DNA of 43,802 nucleotides. Source: Anaerolineales bacterium. Lineage in GTDB: Bacteria; Chloroflexota; Anaerolineae; Anaerolineales; Villigracilaceae. The translations under genes and the position numbers were made by a program. The stretch is from the NCBI GenBank assembly GCA_020847435.1, contig JADLBX010000013.1:1-43802 (forward strand). Reading direction: 5' to 3'. The notes beneath the pieces are model-generated. The model was not told the DNA's origin and ran no database searches. It saw nothing but the letters and a program-made list of their open reading frames with translations. This document shows, piece after piece, positions 14,821 through 23,268 of the stretch (positions within the stretch are counted from its first letter, which is position 1; every line of letters begins with the position of its first letter).

Positions 14821-16722
14821 TTATTTCCTGGAGACAACCCTCGGTTCAGACGCCGGGGGAGCCTGCCGCAGTTGGAAGCGATAGAGCAACCGCCCGAGGT
14901 GGATTCGGTCGCCATGGGCGAGCCGCCGCCCTTCGCGCGAGATCGGTTCGTAGTTCACCCACGTGCCCGCCACCGAGCCGTGGTCGTATATGATGAAAAC
15001 CCCATCCGCGCCTTGTTTGATGCGGGCGTGGAGCGACGAAATGGAGGGGTCGTCCAGCACGTGCGTGGATTGCACCGGGTCAGAGCCGAAGATCGTCTCC
15101 TTTTCCGGCAGGGAGACCGGCGCGGCGCTGGCGGGTTCGCCGCCATTCGTCAAACGAATCAGGTAGGCGGGCGCGTCTTCGACGCGTTTCGGCTTGACCT
15201 GAAATTTCAACAGTTGGCGCGGCGCGGTGATCGCCTTTTTTGTAGCCGAAGCCGGCGGCTCCGTCAATGCGACAACCGGTTGTGTGAGCGGGTCTTCGAA
15301 ACTGCGTTTTGCCGCCTTCTGTGCCTGGCGCGCCGTGTTGTTCGTCCGGCTTCTGAGCAGGATGCCGAGCAAAGCCAGCCCAGCCAAACTCAGCGCTCCG
15401 ATCACAAGATAGGAGCTGTAACGGGCAAACCACGCCTGAAGCCCGCGCGGCGGGTGCGTCACCGTCAACGTGACCGGGATGGCGATGCTCGATTTTGTCA
15501 AACCGAGCGAATCTTCCGCTTCGACGAGGATGGTGTGTTCGCCGTTCTCGGCGTACGCCGACAAATCCCAGGCGAACGAGTCGAACGGCGGTTTGAGGTT
15601 TTCTGCAACCAGTTCGCCGTCTACGAACAAGGAAGTGCGTTTGAGTTCGCGAGTGTGCCCGTCGGGGAATTCAACGATGATCTGGAGCAGTTGCCGTTTG
15701 GGCGTGAGAATTTCCGCGTTGTAGGGGTCGTCGGCGGGCGGCTGGCGCGTGATCTGCAACGGCGGCGAAACGAAGATCGGGTTGGGCGGCTGGATATCCA
15801 CGCTGAAGGTTTGGTCCGGCGCGGAGAGGTTGCCCTGCGGCGTATCCACGCTGACGTTGAGCGTGTGATCGCCGGCGTTGGTGAGCGCGGAGGTGTAGGT
15901 CAGCGCGTGGATGCGGCGCAACGGGGCAAAGTAAATATTTGGGTCGGGCAACGCTTCGATGCCGGAGAACGCGGCGAACGCGCCGTTGGTCTGTAAGGCA
16001 AGCGATTTGAAAGCGTTGGCGCTGGGCGAAACAAATTGATCCTCCGCGTCCACAAACCAGACGAAGACGCGTACCCGCGAGTTGATGGCGCGTTGGATGA
16101 GCGGGGCAATGGTGTTATCTATGTTCGGGTCGTCGAGGTGCGGCGTGATGAAGAGGAGCGCGCGCTTCATGCCGGGTTGTTTCAGCGGCATGTTCACCGT
16201 GTCCAACGCGATGGACAGGGTCTGTAAGTTGGGCGTGGATTTGCGAAAATCGGGTTTGAACGATTCGAGACTCACAAACCAATTTGCAACCGTGTCGTGG
16301 GCGATCAACGATCCTGAAAGTGAGATCAGGCTCAGGTCGTCGCCCGAATCGGCGGGTTGTGAATTGGTCCACGCTTGCAAGGCTTCGACTACGCGGGTGA
16401 AGCGCGCCACGCCGTTTGGATCGCGCACATCCAGCGCGGGCGCGGGGTTGACGGCCACCACGATCTGCACCGGGACGTCGAGTTGGCGCAAGGCGTCGAC
16501 CGGGCGCGCCTGACCGTCTTCGTACACGGTGAGGTCTGCGGCTTTCAGGTTCGATTCGAAGCCGCCGTCGGCGTTATACACATCCAACAGCGCGGAGACC
16601 TGCGGGAAGTTCTGCGGGTCAATCGCGGCCAGTTCCGCGTACGCGCCGGTTTGGGCGGACGCGAAAATTTGAGGCGCGGCGACCAGCCCCACACTGAGGA
16701 TGAACGTGAGCAGTCTACGCAT
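14821..16722 (-). CDS. VWA-like membrane protein with cytoplasmic FHA domain
   Basis: A 633-residue protein: signal peptide (1-24), a von Willebrand A-like region (~80-270) in which the metal site DxSxS is replaced by NPAPA, so metal binding is probably lost, Ig-like segments (~270-425), one membrane helix (~437-457), a linker, and an FHA domain (~535-620) with IFGSDP, SISSLHARI and YDHGSVAGTWVNYEP. FHA domains bind phosphothreonine, so an outside sensor may be linked to inside phospho-recognition. The adjacent PP2C phosphatase supports this (inference). Its start overlaps the next upstream gene's end by 8 nt. Confidence 0.88.
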   Translation of the reverse strand: MRRLLTFILSVGLVAAPQIFASAQTGAYAELAAIDPQNFPQVSALLDVYNADGGFESNLKAADLTVYEDGQARPVDALRQLDVPVQIVVAVNPAPALDVRDPNGVARFTRVVEALQAWTNSQPADSGDDLSLISLSGSLIAHDTVANWFVSLESFKPDFRKSTPNLQTLSIALDTVNMPLKQPGMKRALLFITPHLDDPNIDNTIAPLIQRAINSRVRVFVWFVDAEDQFVSPSANAFKSLALQTNGAFAAFSGIEALPDPNIYFAPLRRIHALTYTSALTNAGDHTLNVSVDTPQGNLSAPDQTFSVDIQPPNPIFVSPPLQITRQPPADDPYNAEILTPKRQLLQIIVEFPDGHTRELKRTSLFVDGELVAENLKPPFDSFAWDLSAYAENGEHTILVEAEDSLGLTKSSIAIPVTLTVTHPPRGLQAWFARYSSYLVIGALSLAGLALLGILLRSRTNNTARQAQKAAKRSFEDPLTQPVVALTEPPASATKKAITAPRQLLKFQVKPKRVEDAPAYLIRLTNGGEPASAAPVSLPEKETIFGSDPVQSTHVLDDPSISSLHARIKQGADGVFIIYDHGSVAGTWVNYEPISREGRRLAHGDRIHLGRLLYRFQLRQAPPASEPRVVSRK

Positions 16723-17686
16723 TCGCCTCGGTCAGAACCGGCGCGTCATCCTTCTTTTGGGTCAGGCGCAGGTAGGTCAGCGTCCACGCGGATTCGGTGT
16801 AGGAAGTGATGATGCCTTGCAACAGCCACGCGATGGGGATTAAAAGGCAAAAGCAAATGCCCATCAGGTACAACGGCGTCAGACTCTGCCCGCCGCTTAA
16901 CATGACCCCCATCACCGCCGGGAAGATGAGGATGAAGAATGGAATGGCGATCACGATTCCGAGCGCAAACCCGATCACGCCGAGGATGATCGCCATGAGG
17001 ATGATGGGACCGAGGTTGCCTTTGAAGATTTCCCAGCCGCGCACAATGCCCGGCAGGAGGGGCAGGTCTTCCAACACAACTGCGTTTTCCGCCTGGCGGA
17101 AGATCATGCCCAGCACAAAATTGATCGGAACCATCAGGCAGGCGGCGCCCATGACGATCGGGAATATACCCACGAAAACCAGAGCCATGCTTTCTTTGTT
17201 CGAGCCGACGAGCAAGCCTCCGATCAAGACCACGAAAATACCCAGGACAACGATCAAAGCGGGGATGGCTACGATCAGGGAAAGCCCGACCATGCGCCAC
17301 AAGTAAGGCGTGCTTCCGCTGAACAACTCGCCGAAGACGAGCGCTTCCGCGCCGCCATCCGCCTGCGCCGCGCCGCGGATCAATCCGATCTTGCCGATGG
17401 CGCTGAGAAGGAGCGCCACGATCCCAATGACACAGATCAGGGCGACCAGGACAATGAGGATCGTCGTCAGATTTTGCTCGATAGATTGCAGCCAACGCAT
17501 CATTTGCGGAGGCAGGTTGGGAGGCTGACCCACTCCGTTACCGTTGCCGCCTCCGCCACTGGAGTTCATATTGAAATTGCCGCCGCCCTGTCCGCAACTG
17601 GCGAGGATGCCAAAGACCCAGAGGACTTTGTACTTCCAAACGATCTGCCAGGCGCGGGTGAGTACTTCTCCAAAGTTGAAATTCAT
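16715..17686 (-). CDS. Polytopic membrane protein, paralogue A
   Basis: A 323-residue protein with about six membrane helices and a Gly/Asn-rich loop near residues 35-55. It starts MNFNFGEVLTRAWQIVWKY, closely parallel to the upstream gene (TFDIGEVLSRAGQITWRNK), so the two are paralogues. The layout resembles DUF7847/glycerophosphodiesterase-membrane-domain-like proteins; function unknown. The ATG at 17686 has AAAAGGAGAT as ribosome site; the longer open frame runs back into the upstream gene. It overlaps the FHA gene by 8 nt, indicating one operon. Confidence 0.82.
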   Translation of the reverse strand: MNFNFGEVLTRAWQIVWKYKVLWVFGILASCGQGGGNFNMNSSGGGGNGNGVGQPPNLPPQMMRWLQSIEQNLTTILIVLVALICVIGIVALLLSAIGKIGLIRGAAQADGGAEALVFGELFSGSTPYLWRMVGLSLIVAIPALIVVLGIFVVLIGGLLVGSNKESMALVFVGIFPIVMGAACLMVPINFVLGMIFRQAENAVVLEDLPLLPGIVRGWEIFKGNLGPIILMAIILGVIGFALGIVIAIPFFILIFPAVMGVMLSGGQSLTPLYLMGICFCLLIPIAWLLQGIITSYTESAWTLTYLRLTQKKDDAPVLTEANA

Positions 17687-17700
17687 GGTGATCTCCTTTT

Positions 17701-18612
17701 CTATATGGCCGCTTCGACCGGCGCGGGTTGTTCCGCCGGGCGGGTCAAGCGCAGGTACGTCAATATATACGCAGATTTCATGAAAGTGATTGCAACTCCC
17801 TGCACGAGAGCCATAACTGGCAAGAGGATAACGCCGAACGCCAGCATAATCCAACCAAACAACCTAAAAGTGGATTCTACTTGCGAAGGTTCGGTGAAGA
17901 GAATGGGGAAGAAGAAAAATGGAATCATGAACGGCACAACCAGGACGCTCGAGAGGATCGAGACGGCGAAATACACGATGATAGACAAGAGCAGAATCCG
18001 CCAGAAGTTCGCCTTGAGCAAGTTCCACGCCTGCGCGATGGCGTCTGTCACGCTGAGATCATCCGCCACCACCGCCGCATTAGATTGCTCGATTAGCGCG
18101 TACAACAGCATCATCAGCGGGTACATCAACAGGATTAACGGTTGCGCGCAGATGAAGCCGATGCCCATGGTGACAAAGCCGAACAACACCAAGCCAAACA
18201 TAATCACGGTGAAGACCAGCGAAGAACTTACGCTGACCAACAACCCAATACCGAGAATCCGCACGAAGTATTTCACTCCATCTTTGGCTAGATCGCGAAA
18301 GAGCAGGGAGCCGTCTCCATCCTCCGCGCGGACGATTCCCAAGGTCAGCGAAGAGGAGCCGGCAGTATACGCTACGAAGGTAAGGACGCTGATCAGGATA
18401 TTCCCCAACATAAATCCGACGATCAATATTGGATTCTCGAAAATGATGGGCGTTCCGTCCGAATCGAAGCCGAGCAAGAACATCGGCACAACCATGGCCG
18501 GGAAGATCAGAAAGTTAACCGCGACAGGAAGGGCGCTGAACAGCCAAAGAACCTTGTTCCGCCACGTGATCTGACCTGCGCGGCTCAACACTTCGCCAAT
18601 GTCAAAAGTCAC
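17701..18612 (-). CDS. Polytopic membrane protein, paralogue B (GTG start)
   Basis: A 303-residue protein with about six membrane helices, sharing the N-terminal motif FDIGEVLSRAGQITWRNKVL with its downstream paralogue and ending in a similar LTYLRLTRPAEQPAPVEA tail. The start is GTG at 18612: GAGGAG lies 5 nt upstream and the protein then aligns with paralogue A. It ends 14 nt before that gene. The order B, A, FHA protein, with close spacing, suggests a co-expressed membrane module. Confidence 0.8.
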   Translation of the reverse strand: MTFDIGEVLSRAGQITWRNKVLWLFSALPVAVNFLIFPAMVVPMFLLGFDSDGTPIIFENPILIVGFMLGNILISVLTFVAYTAGSSSLTLGIVRAEDGDGSLLFRDLAKDGVKYFVRILGIGLLVSVSSSLVFTVIMFGLVLFGFVTMGIGFICAQPLILLMYPLMMLLYALIEQSNAAVVADDLSVTDAIAQAWNLLKANFWRILLLSIIVYFAVSILSSVLVVPFMIPFFFFPILFTEPSQVESTFRLFGWIMLAFGVILLPVMALVQGVAITFMKSAYILTYLRLTRPAEQPAPVEAAI

Positions 18613-18634
18613 TGTTGCTCCTCGATCATCAATC

Positions 18635-18706
18635 GTGGTCTCGATACGCTCGCAACCGCCGCTCGCTACTCGACCACCAGATCGTAAATCGTCAATCGTA
18701 AATCGC
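18635..18706. repeat. REP element (gtctcgatacg/ctactcgacca) plus atcgtaaatcg repeat
   Basis: tggtctcgatacgctcg at 18635 and cgctcgctactcgaccacca ending 18679 are an inverted pair as at 3443-3634. They are directly followed by atcgtaaatcgtcaatcg and a further copy (to 18706), the module also found at 108-127 and 26572-26600. The whole gap after guaA is repeat. Confidence 0.8.
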
Positions 18707-18707
18707 C

Positions 18708-20309
18708 TCACTCCCATTCGATCGTCGCGGGCGGCTTGCTGGTAATATCATACACCACCCGGTTGATTCCCTCCACCTCGTTGACGATGCGGCTCGAAAC
18801 GCGCGCCAACAAATCATGCGGCAGGCGCGCCCAATCGGCGGTCATAAAATCCTCGGTCGTCACCGCGCGGATCGCCGCCGCCTCCTGATACGTCCGCTGG
18901 TCGCCCATCACACCCACCGACCGCACCGGCAATAAAACGACGAACGCCTGCGAAGTTGATAATGATTGTTGTCCAGCAGTTGAATCGACACTTGATCGTT
19001 CAGCAGTTGAACTGCTGAACGAACGCGAACTCGAACCAAGCAAACCCGCTTTGGATAATTCCTCGATCAGGATCGCATCCGCCTCCCGCAGACGGGACAC
19101 ACGCTCGCGCGTCACTTCCCCTAGACAGCGCACGGTCAACCCCGGACCGGGGAACGGCTGCCGCCAAACGAGCGCTTCCGGCAGCCCCAGCGCTTCACCG
19201 ACCGCGCGCACTTCATCTTTGAATAAATATCTCAACGGCTCGACCAACTCGAACTGCATATCTTCGGGAAGTCCGCCCACGTTGTGATGCGACTTGATCT
19301 TCTGCGCTTTGTCCCGATCCGGCGCGGACGATTCAACGACATCGGGATAGATCGTCCCTTGCACCAAAAAATTCGGCTGACCGAGTTGCTTCGCTTGTTT
19401 CTCGAAGATGCGGATGAATTTTTCGCCGACGATTCTTCGCTTCTGCTCCGGCTCGATCACGCCTTGGAGCGCGGAGAAGAACTCGTCGCTGGCGTCCACC
19501 GCGATCAACTCGGAGTGCAAGTGATTCCGAAACGCCGACGCGACCTGTTCGCCCTCGTTCTTCCTCAGCAAGCCCGTATCCACAAACACCGACACAAGCT
19601 GGTCGCCGATCGCCTGATGCACCAACGCCGCCGCCACAGACGAATCCACGCCGCCGCTCACCGCCGCCAACACGCGTTGAGCGCCGACTTGTTTTTGAAT
19701 CCGCGCCACCGACTCTTCGATGATGGAGGCAGGCGTCCACTCGGGTTTGACTCCGCAGATATCCACGACAAAATGCCGGAGCAATTTTTCCCCGTTCGGC
19801 GTGTGATGCACCTCCGGGTGGAACTGCACGCCGAAGTATTTTCTTTGCAGATCGCCCATTGCCGCCAGCGGACTATTTCCGCTCTTTGCCAGCGCGACGA
19901 ATCCCTCGGGGAGTTTGGTGATGCGGTCGCCGTGAGACATCCAAACGGAAGAGAGACTGGAGACCAGAGAATTAGAGATTAGAGAATTGATCTGGGCTTG
20001 ACCGTATTCCCTGTGCGCGGACGAATCCACCTGCCCGCCGAGGGCGTGGGTGAGGGCTTGCATCCCGTAGCAGATTCCTAGAATCGGCAAACCTGTTTTG
20101 AAAATAAATTCTTGAATGAACGGCGCGCCCTCTTCGTAAACGGATTTTGGTCCGCCCGACAGGATAAACCCTTTGGGCTGAATTGCAAGAATTGTTTCTT
20201 GTGGCGCGTCCCACGGGAACAACTCGCAATAGACCTGCGCCTCCCTCACCCGCCGCGCGATGAGTTGGGCATACTGTGAACCGAAATCGAGGATGGCAAT
20301 CGAGTCCAT
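18708..20309 (-). CDS. guaA: GMP synthase (glutamine-hydrolysing), with repeat-derived segments
   Basis: A 533-residue GuaA converting XMP to GMP. The glutaminase domain (~1-190) has GICYGMQ (Cys80) and [11 protein letters not shown] (His164, Glu166); the ATP pyrophosphatase has VSGGVDSS (~218-225); the dimerisation domain ends KPPATIEWE. Two segments come from repeats: ~107-120 ([14 protein letters not shown]), where family members have a variable stretch of similar or greater length, and ~424-453, a Ser/Thr-rich insert between EELSKAGL and [13 protein letters not shown], where E. coli GuaA has only about five residues. All catalytic motifs are intact. ATG 20309 fits the family start. Confidence 0.95.
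   Translation of the reverse strand: MDSIAILDFGSQYAQLIARRVREAQVYCELFPWDAPQETILAIQPKGFILSGGPKSVYEEGAPFIQEFIFKTGLPILGICYGMQALTHALGGQVDSSAHREYGQAQINSLISNSLVSSLSSVWMSHGDRITKLPEGFVALAKSGNSPLAAMGDLQRKYFGVQFHPEVHHTPNGEKLLRHFVVDICGVKPEWTPASIIEESVARIQKQVGAQRVLAAVSGGVDSSVAAALVHQAIGDQLVSVFVDTGLLRKNEGEQVASAFRNHLHSELIAVDASDEFFSALQGVIEPEQKRRIVGEKFIRIFEKQAKQLGQPNFLVQGTIYPDVVESSAPDRDKAQKIKSHHNVGGLPEDMQFELVEPLRYLFKDEVRAVGEALGLPEALVWRQPFPGPGLTVRCLGEVTRERVSRLREADAILIEELSKAGLLGSSSRSFSSSTAERSSVDSTAGQQSLSTSQAFVVLLPVRSVGVMGDQRTYQEAAAIRAVTTEDFMTADWARLPHDLLARVSSRIVNEVEGINRVVYDITSKPPATIEWE
18967..19021. repeat. cagttcaactg palindrome family inside guaA
   Basis: A half copy (gttgtccagcagttgaa, 18968-18984) is followed by a perfect palindrome cgttcagcagtt-g-aactgctgaacg (18997-19021). 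The half-plus-full layout equals the intergenic copy at 4152-4198. It is read through in frame and encodes most of the Ser/Thr-rich insert. Confidence 0.85.
19953..19990. repeat. agagaattagagatt module inside guaA
   Basis: gagactggagaccagagaat then tagagattagagaattga matches the intergenic modules at 11078-11155, 21743-21804 and 26517-26606. It is translated in frame in the glutaminase domain. Confidence 0.75.
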
Positions 20310-20385
20310 AAATACATGGTACGCAATCCGCAATACGATTACTCCGTATTACGTCCTGCGTAAACCTCCGAGATGAAATCCATCG

Positions 20386-21396
20386 TTACAAATCGCAAAG
20401 CGAATCCAGCGCGGGCGACCCGGCTGGGACGGTGTCTACAAAACTGATCCCCGCCTCGCGCAATGCCAGCGCTTTTTCGTTAACTTGTTCGGGGCTCAAA
20501 ATCGCTCCCGCCTCATGGTATACCCAATCAATGTCTTCCTCGTAGGAGCGCGCCTCACTGCTGTCTATCAAGCCGCCGTTGATAAACCATAGATTGAAAT
20601 TAATGGACATCCGCGCTTCGGGGTAGTAGTTCCCGCCATGCTCCGCATTCAATTTCCCGTCAATATAATAACGTACAACGCCATCGCCCACTTGCAAGAC
20701 GAGCGTACGCCAGCCTTCAACGTCTTCGGCGAGCGAATCGCTCGCATTCTCCGCCTGCCACGGTTCGATCTGAGCGGTTTCCCAAGTAGTGAACATGAAA
20801 GTCATCGGGTCGAATCCCCAGCCGCCATTGGGCAGGTATTCGAAATCCATTTCGCTATATTCGGGCTTCATCGGCTCCTCATAAGGAGTGATGGCGTAAA
20901 AGGTTTCGACCATTTGATCGCCGTCAGGACCCGAGACGGGCGTGTTATTGAAATACACCCGCGCCGCGTACGTGCCTTCAAGATATTTCCGTTGATGGCA
21001 GACCTGCGTCTGGAACGTGTTCGCGCTGGACCCGTCTGTGGAGGAGGTCATCCTCAACAAGCGGTTGTTTGGGATTTCAGCGTCATCCAAAAAGGATACA
21101 TTCTCAGGGCGGAATGACGCACCGGGGACGCCGGGCCACCCCGCTTTGCCGCGGATGATCCAGCCGTTTTCAGTCATCTCCTCGCGTGCGGCATAATCGA
21201 AATCATCGAACAAGACATTGGACGGCGCATCTAATGGAGTCGAGTCTGTCGCCGGCGAGGATATTTTCGTCGGCGCTTGAGTGGGAGAGGAAGAATCAAC
21301 TGTGTCAGACGCGGCGGATGGGGAGACCGCCTGCGACAAGCAGGCGGTCGCTGAAAACAATACGGCAAAACCAAGAGCCAAGTTAGCCAACTTCAT
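20386..21396 (-). CDS. Secreted GH16-like lipoprotein
   Basis: A 336-residue lipoprotein with lipobox SATAC (Cys ~19), a Ser/Thr-rich linker (~22-60), then a domain of glycoside hydrolase family 16 type (~62-290): jelly-roll motifs around FDDFDYA and the family signature EMDFE (ExDxE, the nucleophile/acid-base pair) in YSEMDFEYLP. Later blocks (LVLQVGDGVVRYYIDGKL, SINFNLWF) fit the sandwich fold. Substrates of GH16 are beta-glucans or galactans; which one is unclear. The ATG at 21396 follows AGAGG; its 5' end overlaps the HIT gene by 14 nt. Confidence 0.78.
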   Translation of the reverse strand: MKLANLALGFAVLFSATACLSQAVSPSAASDTVDSSSPTQAPTKISSPATDSTPLDAPSNVLFDDFDYAAREEMTENGWIIRGKAGWPGVPGASFRPENVSFLDDAEIPNNRLLRMTSSTDGSSANTFQTQVCHQRKYLEGTYAARVYFNNTPVSGPDGDQMVETFYAITPYEEPMKPEYSEMDFEYLPNGGWGFDPMTFMFTTWETAQIEPWQAENASDSLAEDVEGWRTLVLQVGDGVVRYYIDGKLNAEHGGNYYPEARMSINFNLWFINGGLIDSSEARSYEEDIDWVYHEAGAILSPEQVNEKALALREAGISFVDTVPAGSPALDSLCDL

Positions 21397-21754
21397 AGTC
21401 AACCTCTGAAATCAAATGGAAATGTAACTGCGGAAAATCCTGATACTCTCCGCCGTTGACGACCAGCCGATACGCGCCGAGATGAAATTCCTCTACGAGA
21501 CTCTGCACAGTGGAAATTAGATCGGCGAGAAAATCCGAATCGGACGTATCAAACTCCATCAGCGTTTTCACCGACCTCTTCGGCACAAGCAAGACATGGA
21601 ACGGATACGACGGCTTGGGATGATAAAACGCCATCAAGATTTCGGTCTCTCGTAAGCGTTTGACAGGAATGACAAAACTCATGTGAGCGAACATCCAGCC
21701 GACCAACGGCGCAAAAAACCAAAGCAACCTTCGTCGAAAATTACCATTTACCAC
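21383..21754 (-). CDS. HIT-family protein with incomplete histidine triad
   Basis: A 123-residue protein of the histidine triad superfamily: PSYPFHVLLVPKR in the middle and the triad region reading LHFHLIS near residue 113, where the usual third His is Ile. Members hydrolyse or transfer nucleotides; this substitution keeps the presumed nucleophile His but may alter activity. The N-terminal ~25 residues are encoded partly by a ggtaaatggtaa repeat, so the true start may be the ATG for Met25 (MSFVIPVK). It overlaps the GH16 gene by 14 nt, suggesting coupling. Confidence 0.75.
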   Translation of the reverse strand: MVNGNFRRRLLWFFAPLVGWMFAHMSFVIPVKRLRETEILMAFYHPKPSYPFHVLLVPKRSVKTLMEFDTSDSDFLADLISTVQSLVEEFHLGAYRLVVNGGEYQDFPQLHFHLISEVDYEVG

Positions 21755-21804
21755 TTACCAATCTCCAGTCTCAAGTCGCCAATTCTCCAATTCTCTAATC
21801 CTCC
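21743..21804. repeat. Composite repeat downstream of xpt
   Basis: Read on the minus strand: gattagagaattggagaatt, then gcgacttgagactggagatt, then ggtaagtggtaaatggtaa. These are the same modules as 11078-11155 in another order. The element enters the HIT gene's 5' end. Confidence 0.8.
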
Positions 21805-21810
21805 ACCCCT

Positions 21811-22392
21811 CTATTTCTCCGCCTTTCCAAACTCAATCCTCCCCTCCTCCATCTTCGTGATACAAGCCAACGATTCCACAGGAACGCCCAACGCTTCCAA
21901 TGCCGCCCGCCCGCCCTCGAACAATTTCTCGATCAACGCGCCGATGCCGACAACTTTTGAACCCGACGCCTCCGCCAAACGAACCAAACCCAAAATCGTT
22001 TGCCCACTCGCGAGGAAGTCGTCAATGATAAGCACGCGCTCGCCGTTCGCCAGATACTCCGGCGAAACGATCAACTCGACCGTGCGTCCCTTCGTGTGCG
22101 AAGGCGCGAGCGTCAAAAACACCTGGTCGGGCATCGTCACTGGCTTGGTCTTGCGCGCATAGACCACCGGCAAACCGAGGTGGATTGCCGTCGTCAAGGC
22201 GGGAGCAATGCCCGAGATTTCGGCGGTCAGCACCTTCGTCGCCTGAACCGAAGCGAAGAGCCGCGCAAACTCGCGCCCGCAGGCATCCATCAAAAGCGGG
22301 TCCACCTGATGGTTGACGAAACTATCCACTTTCAAAATTCCCCCGCCGAGATTTTTTCCATCGCGCAAAATGCGTTCTTCAAGTTCCTTCAT
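21811..22392 (-). CDS. xpt: Xanthine phosphoribosyltransferase
   Basis: A 193-residue type I phosphoribosyltransferase converting xanthine and PRPP to XMP. The start MKELEERILRDGKNLGGGIL and VDSFVNHQVDP are typical of Xpt, as are ARKTKPVTM and the PRPP-binding loop RVLIIDDFLASGQT (~residues 119-132). Product XMP is the substrate of GuaA encoded nearby on the same strand, so purine salvage is grouped here, although the GH16 and HIT genes lie between. No purine riboswitch is seen upstream. Confidence 0.95.
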   Translation of the reverse strand: MKELEERILRDGKNLGGGILKVDSFVNHQVDPLLMDACGREFARLFASVQATKVLTAEISGIAPALTTAIHLGLPVVYARKTKPVTMPDQVFLTLAPSHTKGRTVELIVSPEYLANGERVLIIDDFLASGQTILGLVRLAEASGSKVVGIGALIEKLFEGGRAALEALGVPVESLACITKMEEGRIEFGKAEK

Positions 22393-22440
22393 CGCGCCTC
22401 CAAAATTTCAAAGATTTTACCATTCAACCCTCACTCTGCC

Positions 22441-22480
22441 CTCCCCCAACTCCGACTGAAGTTCGTCGGAGTTGGGGGAG
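22441..22480. repeat. Strong palindrome upstream of maf
   Basis: ctcccccaactccgac and gtcggagttgggggag are perfect 16-nt arms around tgaagttc. A second gtccgaaggac hairpin follows. It separates the divergent xpt and maf genes and could act as a bidirectional terminator or repeat. Confidence 0.8.
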
Positions 22481-22516
22481 GCGTCCGAAGGACGGAGGGG
22501 GTCGGAGTCGCTGTGT

Positions 22517-22522
22517 TAGAAT
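22517..22522 (+). promoter_or_regulatory. Extended -10 box of maf (leaderless)
   Basis: TGTTAGAAT is an extended -10 (TGn plus TAGAAT). It ends 6 nt before the GTG at 22529, which coincides with the predicted +1. Confidence 0.55.
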
Positions 22523-22528
22523 CTGCGC

Positions 22529-23185
22529 GTGACCGAAATCGTACTGGCATCGAACTCGCCGCGCCGCCGTCAACTGCTCGCGCTTGCGGATTTAAATTTC
22601 ACCGTCTCCGTCGCGGACATTGACGAAAGCGTGATCGCGAACGAATCGCCCGCCGCATACGTCCTACGGCTTGCGGAAACCAAAGCCCGCACAATCGCCA
22701 GCGGAACGGATGCGGATCGAATCGTCCTTGCGGCTGACACCACCGTCGTAGACGGACGCGACCTCCTCGGCAAACCCCGCGACGCGGCGGAAGCCTTCGC
22801 CATGTTGACTCAACTGCGCGGACGAACGCATCAGGTTTATACCGGCGTTGCCCTGCTGCGAGTGAGCGACAATTTCATCCTCACCGACCTGGGCATCACC
22901 GATGTGCCGATGCGAAATTATTCCGACGAAGAGATCCACGCGTACATCGCCACCGGCGACCCGTTCGACAAAGCCGGCGCGTACGCCATCCAACACGCGG
23001 ACTTTCATCCCGTCGAAACCTTGAGTGGATGTTTCGCGAGCGTGATGGGACTTCCGCTGTGTCACGTCACGCGGCTGTTGCGAAAGCTGGATGTGAATCC
23101 AAACGCCGATGTGCCGATGAATTGTCAGAAGTATTTGGAATATAACTGCCCGGTGTATCAAGGCATATTGAACGGCGACATGTAA
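22529..23185 (+). CDS. maf: Maf-family nucleoside triphosphate pyrophosphatase (GTG start)
   Basis: A 218-residue Maf protein. The signature LASNSPRRRQLL at residues 5-16, AADTTVVDGRDLLGKP (~70-85) and RGRTHQVYTGVALL fit the dTTP/UTP or m7GTP pyrophosphatases that clean the nucleotide pool or restrain cell division. The GTG at 22529 is chosen as no ATG lies upstream of the signature and it sits exactly at the predicted transcription start. The C-terminal ~25 residues extend past most family members. Confidence 0.93.
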   Translation: MTEIVLASNSPRRRQLLALADLNFTVSVADIDESVIANESPAAYVLRLAETKARTIASGTDADRIVLAADTTVVDGRDLLGKPRDAAEAFAMLTQLRGRTHQVYTGVALLRVSDNFILTDLGITDVPMRNYSDEEIHAYIATGDPFDKAGAYAIQHADFHPVETLSGCFASVMGLPLCHVTRLLRKLDVNPNADVPMNCQKYLEYNCPVYQGILNGDM

Positions 23186-23248
23186 ATCAGCAATCTCACG
23201 AAATCAGGAGATTGCTTCGGCGGAAGATCGCCGCCTCGCAATGACATG
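23186..23248. repeat. gtcattgcgag/gaagcaatc REP element, copy 1
   Basis: agcaatctcacgaaatcagg, agattgcttcggcgg and cctcgcaatgacat. Related full copies are at 30186-30276 and 32528-32613. It separates maf from the PBP gene. Confidence 0.8.
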
Positions 23249-23268
23249 ACAATTACTGAAAGGCAAAC

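Noticed and set aside
14872..15996. Long plus-strand open frame (374 codons) opposite the FHA protein gene
   Set aside because: Its translation is Arg/Val/Gly-rich low-complexity with no domain, as expected antisense to a GC-rich gene. The minus-strand frame has a signal peptide, membrane helix and FHA domain.
17474..18574. Plus-strand open frame (366 codons) across the two membrane-protein genes
   Set aside because: It spans the boundary of two well-supported minus-strand genes with ribosome sites, and encodes a Thr/Ile/Met-rich antisense product without recognisable motifs.
22393..22528. Purine riboswitch in front of xpt
   Set aside because: The 136-nt gap holds a perfect inverted repeat and the maf promoter, and I could not find the conserved purine-aptamer loop sequences on the minus strand.
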